This document shows, piece by piece, positions 8,511 through 15,104 of a DNA stretch of 39,870 nt (position 1 is the first letter of the stretch; every line of letters starts with the position of its first letter). This stretch comes from an uncultured Caldisericota bacterium (GTDB lineage Bacteria > Caldisericota > Caldisericia > Cryosericales > Cryosericaceae): positions 1-39,870 of the forward strand of contig CAIQIK010000040.1 in NCBI GenBank assembly GCA_903871855.1, read 5' to 3'. The position numbers were made by a program, and so were the translations under genes. The notes under the pieces are model-generated. The model ran no database searches and was not told the DNA's origin. It was given only the letters and a program-made list of their open reading frames with translations.

Positions 8511-9626
8511 ATGGAGAATCCTCGCGTGAACACGATGAAGCGTACGCGTAAGTGGGCGTGGGTGGGAATCGGTTTTGCAGGTATTGGCGCGGGCCTGGCT
8601 ATCGCGCTGTCATCAGGATGGGTGATCAGTCTTCCCACAAAGTTACGATGGCCGTGGTGGTCGTACTGGGTCTGTGTTGGACTGAGCGTGCTGGCAATCG
8701 TCACTACCTACTGGACGTATGCTCGTGCCCCAGAGAAGCGCAATCCTCAGCTGATCGTGATGCGCTTTATGCAGGGCAATAACCCTCAACCCGTCCTTGG
8801 ACTCGTCACCTTCATTCTTCTCGTCTACAGCGTCGGCCTCGTCAGCTCGCTGGTGCAAGAAGGAGCGGTGTGGTGGAGGGTCGTAGCCGCAATCTGTGCG
8901 ACGCTGGACGTATCTCTGTGCGCAATACTAGTAGTTCTCCGGGGGGCCAACCGCGAGCTGCCAACTGACCAGCTCCAACAGACCCCTGTACTCATCTACC
9001 CGCTGAGCATGCCAGGAGTATGGACGATCAACGACGTCCAGCAGGCTCCGGCGACAAGCCTACTCATGAATGAGTTTCCCGATCCTAGTAAGATTGCCAG
9101 CATCAATGTGCTGTTTGTGGCGGCCCACTTTCACGCGCGTAAACTACGGGAGGTCCACATCCTGGTGACGAAAGAGGTAGCCGACAAGTATCTGTTGAAG
9201 CAGGGCATCCACGTATTCGACAACGAAAATCCCCTCCAAGTGGTCCTGCAGGGGAAGGTCCGCGAAGTCGTCCAGCTGGTGGAAGGGGCAAAAGCAGACG
9301 CGATCACGGTAACGGTTCACAAGTGCGAGACCGGCAACAACCTTGTCCGTTTCCGGGAGTCCGTCGAGCGGGAGCTATCTCAAGTACTGCGAGAGAACAA
9401 GTCTACGCCTGGACACGTTACCTTCGAGTTGACAAATGGGACCGCTCTCATTACAGCAGCTCTCTTGCTCACGGCCATCAAGTATGATGGCTGTCAAGCG
9501 GAGTACATCCCCCAGACGGGCAGCGAACCTTCCAAGGGTGCCACCGTTCCCCAAAGCGTTCCCACGACTATCAACTCCATCTACGACCTTGCCGGGCCGC
9601 TCATGAAGGGTATCGGCAGCGAGTAG
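8511..9626 (+). CDS. Four-helix membrane protein with C-terminal CARF-like domain
   Basis: A 371-residue protein. Four hydrophobic helices are predicted near residues 15-37, 49-70, 94-115 and 121-144 as two hairpins. A soluble part from about 195 shows alternating strands and helices and contains TFELTNGTALITAALLL (304-320), which matches the (T/N)GT-helix ligand loop of CARF domains and is followed by the strand QAEYIPQ. I infer a membrane-anchored cyclic-oligonucleotide receptor, similar in concept to the CARF membrane effector Cam1 but with more helices and a longer soluble part. It diverges from the cas operon, has its own promoter and ends before a strong terminator. The ATG follows AAAGGGGG by four bases. 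The CARF call rests on one motif plus topology. Confidence 0.65.
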   Translation: MENPRVNTMKRTRKWAWVGIGFAGIGAGLAIALSSGWVISLPTKLRWPWWSYWVCVGLSVLAIVTTYWTYARAPEKRNPQLIVMRFMQGNNPQPVLGLVTFILLVYSVGLVSSLVQEGAVWWRVVAAICATLDVSLCAILVVLRGANRELPTDQLQQTPVLIYPLSMPGVWTINDVQQAPATSLLMNEFPDPSKIASINVLFVAAHFHARKLREVHILVTKEVADKYLLKQGIHVFDNENPLQVVLQGKVREVVQLVEGAKADAITVTVHKCETGNNLVRFRESVERELSQVLRENKSTPGHVTFELTNGTALITAALLLTAIKYDGCQAEYIPQTGSEPSKGATVPQSVPTTINSIYDLAGPLMKGIGSE

Positions 9627-9654
9627 TCTGCGTTCGACCCATCCGAAGTCTTTT

Positions 9655-9697
9655 GGCGCTGACGGAATGTTCCCATCAGCGCCGCCCTCTTTTCTTG
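9655..9697 (+). terminator. Rho-independent terminator after the membrane CARF gene
   Basis: GGCGCTGA (9655-9662) pairs perfectly with TCAGCGCC (9676-9683) around a 13-base loop and is followed by GCCCTCTTTTCTT. It lies 29 bp after the stop codon, so the Clp-like gene downstream probably has its own transcription start. Confidence 0.8.
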
Positions 9698-9740
9698 CAT
9701 TTCCTCTCATCCTGCCTCGGAAGCGAGTGGTGTTTGTGTC

Positions 9741-9767
9741 ATGGATTCCCGCCTTCGCGGGAATGAC
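9741..9767. repeat. Dispersed palindromic repeat copy
   Basis: ATTCCCGC (9745-9752) and GCGGGAAT (9757-9764) form a perfect stem with a CTTC loop, flanked by ATGG and GAC. A degraded tandem series of the same GGAATGAC/GGGATGACG units follows to about 9811. Related copies occur near 14373, 14415, 14486, 23078, 23119 and 23197, all between genes. Confidence 0.75.
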
Positions 9768-9915
9768 AAAGGGGACGCCGGGATGACGGAGAGGAATGCG
9801 GGAATGACGGGCCAAGGAGTCACCCACGTCACAGTTGTTGCGCATTCTTGCAGTTCCCCCGGATCCACGTACCATTGGTATGGAAATGCTCACAAAGGTC
9901 GAACGGGAGGGTAGC

Positions 9916-11748
9916 ATGGACAACGCAACTGAACAGGCTGAGGGCACAGGGTACGGTGCTCGACAGGAACTGCCCGACAATTCCATCTTTCGCCGCATCG
10001 GAGAGGACCTGACGCTCCTAGCGCCAAGCGAGGCTGACGCATACGATCCTACGCCGCACTGGACGGCACTGGAGCATCTCATGACCGCACTTGCCCGGCG
10101 CAAGAAGCCGAACGCGATCATCATCGGGAAGCCGGGAGTCGGCAAGACGTATCTCGTGAAGGTACTCGCCTGGATGATCGCTCAGGGCACGGCTCCTGCA
10201 TGGCTCAAGGACCGCAAGGTCATCAAGACCGACTTCGACGCCATCAACGCACTGACGCAATCGTCCGAAAACATGTGGCCCGAGCACACACGCCACGTCA
10301 AGCAGATGACGACCGAGGCTGCGCAGCACCACGTCATCCTGTTCTGGGATGAGTTCGGTTCCGTCGCAGAGTGGCCCCACACCATGAGCATGCTGAAACC
10401 GGCGCTCGCCGACGGGACGCTCTCCATGATCGCAGCCTGCACCGACAACGAGTATCACCGGCTGGTGACACGAGACGCTGCGCTGGCCCGACGATTCGAG
10501 GTTGTGATGCTGGACGAGCTTGCAGGAGAGCAGCTGAACACGGCCCTGAAGCGAGAGCGTGCTGCTATGGAGTCCCGGTACAGCGTTTCCATCGCTGACG
10601 ACATCATCGCTCAAGCGATCCGGCTGACCGGTGCCTATCTGCCGTTCATGGTTCAGCCGGACAAGACCATCGACGTTTTGGATCAGGCGTGCATCGCTGT
10701 CATGAACGAGAAGAGGAGCGCCGTCGAAAACGTGGACATCGAACGGGTCGTCGCGAAGACCGCACGAGTTCCGGAAAATGTCGTTCGGGGGGTGGTAACT
10801 GATCGCGATGCCATTCGCGCCGGTCTGGGACAGTGGATCATGGGACAGGACGCCGTGGTCGACGCCGTGGCAGACCGTCTGTTCATCACCCGGAGCGGTA
10901 CCAACCTGAACCCAAACAGACCTCTCGGGTCCTTCCTGCTTACCGGCCCGAGTGGAGTCGGCAAGACCGAGTTGGCCAAGGCTGTCAGCTTCTACCTGAC
11001 GGGCAGCGAGGAGAATCTCATCCGGTTGGACATGTCGACCTACAACACCAGCGAAGCCATGGGAGAGCTACTGGGGCACCAGACAGCCACTCCACGGGAC
11101 AACTACGTGCCCAGACTCACTCAGGAGGTGGCCGACCATCCGTATGGCGTTCTCCTGCTGGACGAGTTCGAGAAGGCTGGACCATGGGTCTGGATGTATT
11201 TTCTGCAAGTGTTCGACACCGGGCGACTCACTGACTTCCTCGGGAATGTCCTCAACTTCGAGAACATGGTCATCTTCCTGACCACGAATGTCTTCGCCGA
11301 GCGGCGCATGAACGCGATCGGCATGGTGACCGACAGCCAGGGCGACCAAGCATTCCGGCAGGAGACACTGAAAGCCGTCGAGAACACCTTTCCTGCCGAG
11401 CTCCTCGGACGACTGGACGATATCCTCGTGTTCAGACCACTGACAGATGCCGTGAAGCGGTCATTTGTCCTCCAAAACGTCGCGCGGCTTGGCCGCCGTC
11501 TGGGCAAGGACATCAGCGTGACAGACGAGGCGCTCGCCGCTGTCATGGCATCAGGGTTTGACGACCGGTACGGTGCCCGACGCTTGTCGTTGGAAATTGA
11601 TCGTGTTTACGGGCGCGCGCTGGCCGAGTTGAAGCAGCGAGTCGACGACTGGCCGACTGTACACGCCGTCGTGCTTCGCACGGTGGATGGCCATGTCATC
11701 GCCGAGGTCACACCTGTCGACGAGGGCGGCGGAGCGGGCGCGAACTGA
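9916..11748 (+). CDS. Clp/Hsp100-type AAA+ unfoldase lacking N and middle domains
   Basis: A 610-residue protein with two AAA+ modules of Clp type. Module 1 has Walker A GKPGVGKT (71-78) and Walker B ILFWDEF (141-147). Module 2 has Walker A GPSGVGKT (344-351), Walker B VLLLDEFEK (412-420), a pore-loop-like NYVP (396-399) and an arginine-finger region FPAELLGRLDD (492-502). It lacks the N-terminal Clp repeats and the coiled-coil middle domain, so it is about 200 residues shorter than ClpB or ClpC. IGM (468-470) sits where ClpA/ClpC carry their ClpP-docking IGL/VGF tripeptide. Such proteins thread or remodel proteins using ATP. I chose the ATG at 9916 because GGGAGGG lies four bases upstream; a TTG at 9835 is in frame. 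It follows the membrane CARF gene and faces CARF-HD 2. Confidence 0.85.
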   Translation: MDNATEQAEGTGYGARQELPDNSIFRRIGEDLTLLAPSEADAYDPTPHWTALEHLMTALARRKKPNAIIIGKPGVGKTYLVKVLAWMIAQGTAPAWLKDRKVIKTDFDAINALTQSSENMWPEHTRHVKQMTTEAAQHHVILFWDEFGSVAEWPHTMSMLKPALADGTLSMIAACTDNEYHRLVTRDAALARRFEVVMLDELAGEQLNTALKRERAAMESRYSVSIADDIIAQAIRLTGAYLPFMVQPDKTIDVLDQACIAVMNEKRSAVENVDIERVVAKTARVPENVVRGVVTDRDAIRAGLGQWIMGQDAVVDAVADRLFITRSGTNLNPNRPLGSFLLTGPSGVGKTELAKAVSFYLTGSEENLIRLDMSTYNTSEAMGELLGHQTATPRDNYVPRLTQEVADHPYGVLLLDEFEKAGPWVWMYFLQVFDTGRLTDFLGNVLNFENMVIFLTTNVFAERRMNAIGMVTDSQGDQAFRQETLKAVENTFPAELLGRLDDILVFRPLTDAVKRSFVLQNVARLGRRLGKDISVTDEALAAVMASGFDDRYGARRLSLEIDRVYGRALAELKQRVDDWPTVHAVVLRTVDGHVIAEVTPVDEGGGAGAN

Positions 11749-12088
11749 GACCTGCCAGACTATTGAGGCTCAGCGCCACTCCGTCAATCGGACGGCACGG
11801 GTTGTACGTAACTACATGTGGCAGACGGGACTGATGGAAGACCACCCCTGCCTGCCGCTTTGTTGTACTCCCACGGTTCTCGTGGCAGGGCGATGGCAAA
11901 TAAGGAGCAGGACATACCCCATTGGCTGAGGACGAGCCGCACGGGATATAGGGAACATGCTCGCCCAGTAGCGACACGCATAAGCCCCCGCGGCCCCCGA
12001 AACCCAGCGATTCTGCTCCTTCGTCGACGTCGCCAACCCATAGCACGTGGAACAGCCCGCAGTCATGGGCCGGGAAACCTCAGACTTC
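11749..12088. other. Gap between convergent genes; nothing recognised
   Basis: This 340-bp stretch separates the stops of the Clp-like gene and CARF-HD 2. I checked it for tRNA features, clear terminators and gene remnants. Several short open frames occur on both strands, but none has a ribosome-binding site or a recognisable motif. Confidence 0.5.
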
Positions 12089-14245
12089 CTAGGAACCGGA
12101 GGTCGCTCCCGATCCAGCATCTTCCGGAAATCTCAGCTGGGTCGTAGCATTCCATACACCGTCAAACGGAAGCACTTTCTGCAGCTCTCCGTGCATGGCT
12201 GCGACTTCCTTGTAGATGTCTTTGGCGATCTCCGGAGCGAAACAGCTCCAACTGTTTTCCGGCTTTAGGTAGACTCTGAGCTTGCCATTGCGATCCTCGT
12301 GATACCAGCAGTACTCGACCGAGGCATGCTTCTGGAAATGGATGTGCTGTCGGTACTTAAACAGGATGCGGTCGATGAGGCTGAGTTCCTCCAGAGCCAC
12401 AAAGCACAACTCCTTGGCCAGCTTATTCACGTCAGCATGATAGTCGTCTCCGAATCCCAGCACGGCACTCAGCATCGCCAGCGTCCGACGCTCGAAATCG
12501 CCAATATGACCGTCGCGTCGGAGCAGGGTGGACGGTTCAGGCGGACATGTGATGGCGTTCACATCAAGTGACTGCCAGTGACGCACAGCTTCTCTCACCT
12601 CGTTGGACAGTTTCGTCAGCTCCAGCCACGAAGCGTTGGTCATGCTGATGTCTTGTAGACGCCCCATGAGGCATTCGACTTCATTGTTCGTCCGGCGAAG
12701 TCTTGCTTTGGCGTACGACTCATCAAAGGCACGGGCGGCCTGTACGTCTGTCGCGTCCAGGAATCTCAGGAGTGCCTCGATCGCCACGATGTTGTCGACG
12801 GTGAGGCCCTGCAATTCGGGGCGAAGACACGTATTCCCGGGACTGAGGTGCCTGTCGACCGCCTGCTCCAGGCTTTCTTGTGGTGGCTGCAACATCTCAT
12901 CGCGATTGGCCACAACGGGCTTGATATCTTTCTTTCTGAGAGGCATGCGCTGACGATGGTATCTGGCTACCAGGGCGACGAGATCACGGCCGTCTTCCGC
13001 GCTGATGTAGTGGTCCGTGTCGCCGATGAGCCGAGACGAGGACTCGGCATGCCAGTTGCGCACAAGAGAGGGAAACATGTCGATGGGAACGATGATTTCC
13101 TCGCCGTGGTTGTTTGCGTTGAATGATATTGCAGTGTGTCCGATGTCGTGAAGCCAGAGTGACGCGAAGAGCACAAAGAGACCGGCATCTCCGCCGATGG
13201 CTTTTCTGTTCAATGCTGGCAAGGCTTCGAGCGTGAACTCCATGAGTCGCAAGCTGTGCCGCTTGCCATGCTCGACTGTTTCAGGCAGTTGGTCGCCCAT
13301 CCAGACGTTTTGCCAGTCCGGCATATAGCGCTTAACAGTTCTGCGCAATTCCTCGGACCCAATCTGTCTTAGGAGTATGCTGCCAGAGCCGTGCAAAGCG
13401 ACGTTGCGTTTCTCATATAGATCGGCAAACATGTCGCCGAAGAAGTTTGGTTTGCAGACGCCTTCCGAAGGCGTGTTGAACAGCGATTGTGCCTGTGGTG
13501 GAAGGCTGTCGCATACGTCTGATGATATCCCGTCTGGTTGCAGAAACGAGTGTAACTCCTCCAGCACACCCAGGTCCGGCCCAAGAGGGAAACGAGGCAA
13601 CCGGATGACGTTCGAGCTCGTAAAATGGGAGTAGATGAAGACAGCATCTTCATAGAGCGCCCCGACGAGCGGCCAGATCATCCACACGGCTTTGAACCCT
13701 CCCGTAGGGTCGATGTAGAACGTTCCAGGCATGTCGGACTTTTTGTCTATGTACTGACGTATCTCTCGGGCGAGGTTTGCGATCCCTTTGGCAAACGATG
13801 CTGTGTCTGGGCTCATGTCGCAGATTCGCAGGTCACCCTCCTCGTCCACATGCTCGAATATGACGCCTGGAAAGGCCAATTCAAGCCTATCCTTGTTGCT
13901 GTTGAGAAAATGGATAATTGCGTGAGCGTAGATGCTGGTGACCTCGGTCGGGAATAGTGCAATGTGCACCGAGTGCTGCACGCCAGGCTTGTTCTGGTGC
14001 CAGTCTCTAAACAGGAGCCAGAGTGTCTGGAGCTCGGCGCTTGGGATCTCATTGGGAAGCGTTCCGTTTTTACTGCAGTCAATCAGCTGAGTCAAGTGCC
14101 GGAACAAGTAGTCTTCGAGCTGTTCACGGCTTGGATTGTCCAAGTCGGCACCGCCGTTGTTGGAAGGAGGTGACTTCTCCATCCATTTTTTCCAGTTGTC
14201 CAACATCGACTTCCCCACAGTGCTCAGGATCCATGTTGTTGCCAT
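12089..14245 (-). CDS. CARF-HD protein 2 (paralogue of the cas-operon protein)
   Basis: A 718-residue protein collinear with CARF-HD 1 over its whole length. The CARF domain has TVGKS (9-13) and DPTGGFKAVW (179-188). The HD domain has H326 and H330 (EHGKRHS), H366-D367 (WLHDIGHT), H399 and H430 (RYHR). The C terminus repeats the pattern HFQKH...YCWYH followed by a DIYKEV helix. All catalytic positions are kept in both copies, so neither looks dead. It is a single gene on the minus strand with AAGGAG upstream of its ATG and the same upstream 13-mer at the same distance as copy 1. Diverged ligand loops with conserved active sites suggest two receptors tuned to different ligands or mixed oligomers; that is inference. 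Confidence 0.85.
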   Translation of the reverse strand: MATTWILSTVGKSMLDNWKKWMEKSPPSNNGGADLDNPSREQLEDYLFRHLTQLIDCSKNGTLPNEIPSAELQTLWLLFRDWHQNKPGVQHSVHIALFPTEVTSIYAHAIIHFLNSNKDRLELAFPGVIFEHVDEEGDLRICDMSPDTASFAKGIANLAREIRQYIDKKSDMPGTFYIDPTGGFKAVWMIWPLVGALYEDAVFIYSHFTSSNVIRLPRFPLGPDLGVLEELHSFLQPDGISSDVCDSLPPQAQSLFNTPSEGVCKPNFFGDMFADLYEKRNVALHGSGSILLRQIGSEELRRTVKRYMPDWQNVWMGDQLPETVEHGKRHSLRLMEFTLEALPALNRKAIGGDAGLFVLFASLWLHDIGHTAISFNANNHGEEIIVPIDMFPSLVRNWHAESSSRLIGDTDHYISAEDGRDLVALVARYHRQRMPLRKKDIKPVVANRDEMLQPPQESLEQAVDRHLSPGNTCLRPELQGLTVDNIVAIEALLRFLDATDVQAARAFDESYAKARLRRTNNEVECLMGRLQDISMTNASWLELTKLSNEVREAVRHWQSLDVNAITCPPEPSTLLRRDGHIGDFERRTLAMLSAVLGFGDDYHADVNKLAKELCFVALEELSLIDRILFKYRQHIHFQKHASVEYCWYHEDRNGKLRVYLKPENSWSCFAPEIAKDIYKEVAAMHGELQKVLPFDGVWNATTQLRFPEDAGSGATSGS

Positions 14246-14317
14246 GACTCACTCCTTGGACATCTCTTCTATTCCAGTGACGCTCCACCTGTCGTAGCTC
14301 ACCACAACAATACACCG

Positions 14318-14330
14318 CGCCTCGTTTTTT
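14318..14330 (-). promoter_or_regulatory. Upstream motif shared with the cas operon
   Basis: On the minus strand this reads AAAAAACGAGGCG, matching 11 of 13 bases of the motif upstream of CARF-HD 1. Both lie 73 bases from their ATG. TGTATTGT follows at the expected -10 position. Co-regulation of the two paralogues is the simplest reading. Confidence 0.45.
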
Positions 14331-14351
14331 CCACTGTATGCGCCGCGGTAC

Positions 14352-14511
14352 GTCATTCCCGCACGCCTATCTGTCATTCCCGCGAAAGCGGGAATCCAGT
14401 TCTGATCTTGTCTATGGGTCCCCGCCTCCGCGGGGACGACGGCAGGACTCGAATGTGCAACTTCAACTCAGATACTGCTGAACTATGGGTCCCCGCCTCC
14501 GCGGGGACGAC
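14352..14511. repeat. Cluster of dispersed palindromic repeats
   Basis: Three good copies occur between CARF-HD 2 and the ybjQ-like gene. At 14373-14399 ATTCCCGC and GCGGGAAT pair around GAAA, within a GTCATT...ATCCAG frame. At 14415-14440 and 14486-14511 a G-variant has GTCCCCGC and GCGGGGAC around CTCC. A half copy begins at 14352. The two G-variants are near-identical and about 71 bp apart. Confidence 0.75.
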
Positions 14512-14580
14512 AGTAGGACCCAAGCCGTCAGCGCCGTACTCTAGCTGGGCCGCATTTGTTCAACCACGGAAACCCCGATC

Positions 14581-14850
14581 TCACTTCCTTGTCTTCACAC
14601 CCGTGCCATATGCGGTCAGAATCTGGACGTGTGGGTCTCTGTCGAAGTCGTAATCGATCCATATCACAGCGTCGCACCCCTTATCTATTGCGGCTTGCCT
14701 GAGTTTCTCGTTGACCTGAGGGAGAAACTCCAAGGTTTCCCTTCCGCCCGACCGCACCCAATGACTCCGTATGACCTGAGTCGCAAAGATGATGTCGGCA
14801 ATCTCGTAATCCACCTTGATGTCACCTGTGGACAAAATGACCCTTTCCAT
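14581..14850 (-). CDS. YbjQ-like (UPF0145) small protein
   Basis: An 89-residue protein. The central helix QVNEKLRQAAIDKGCDAVIWIDYDFD, followed by a strand ending in AYGTGVKTRK, matches the C-terminal half of the YbjQ family, where the pattern is a helix, GADAV.GIDIDYE and a final GTAVK. The N terminus (residues 1-30) has the paired strands before the SHW segment. YbjQ proteins are small pentamers of unknown role, sometimes annotated as heavy-metal-binding from fold alone. A GGGGGT ribosome-binding site precedes the ATG. It stands alone, and nothing links it to the CRISPR genes to its right on the map. Confidence 0.6.
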   Translation of the reverse strand: MERVILSTGDIKVDYEIADIIFATQVIRSHWVRSGGRETLEFLPQVNEKLRQAAIDKGCDAVIWIDYDFDRDPHVQILTAYGTGVKTRK

Positions 14851-15048
14851 TCGCCACCCCCTATTGAAACTACTTCACACTATAGGCGATTGGGGTCGCG
14901 ATTTCAAAGTTCGGGCCCTTGGTCGCCTTGCACCCGGAGTTTGCATGCTCAAGCCGAACTTCACCGTTCTCGTTTCTCTTCAAGCGCCCTGTCGTCTGCT
15001 CTTTGCTGCTGCGCTCTGCTTCCTATCTCTCACCGGCAAGGAAGAGCG

Positions 15049-15076
15049 TTGTATGTGGTTTCCAGGGCGGTATACT
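15049..15076 (+). promoter_or_regulatory. Promoter of the SLH lipoprotein gene
   Basis: TTGTAT (15049-15054) and TATACT (15071-15076) are separated by 16 bp. The predicted start point near 15083 excludes longer upstream reading of the downstream gene and supports the TTG start at 15105. Confidence 0.6.
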
Positions 15077-15104
15077 TCTGCTTGTGGACAGCAAATGGAG
15101 AACC

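Noticed and set aside
11960-12050. Possible tRNA in the gap after the Clp-like gene
   Set aside because: A G/C-rich stretch suggested a stem, but there is no GTTCGA-type T-loop, anticodon arm or pairing acceptor stem.
11812-12120. A 102-codon minus-strand frame in the gap after the Clp-like gene
   Set aside because: It has no ribosome-binding site, overlaps the end of CARF-HD 2, and shows no family motif; overlapping frames on both strands are equally long.
14408-14653. An 81-codon plus-strand frame through the palindromic repeats
   Set aside because: It is a translation of the repeats and of the antisense strand of the YbjQ-like gene.
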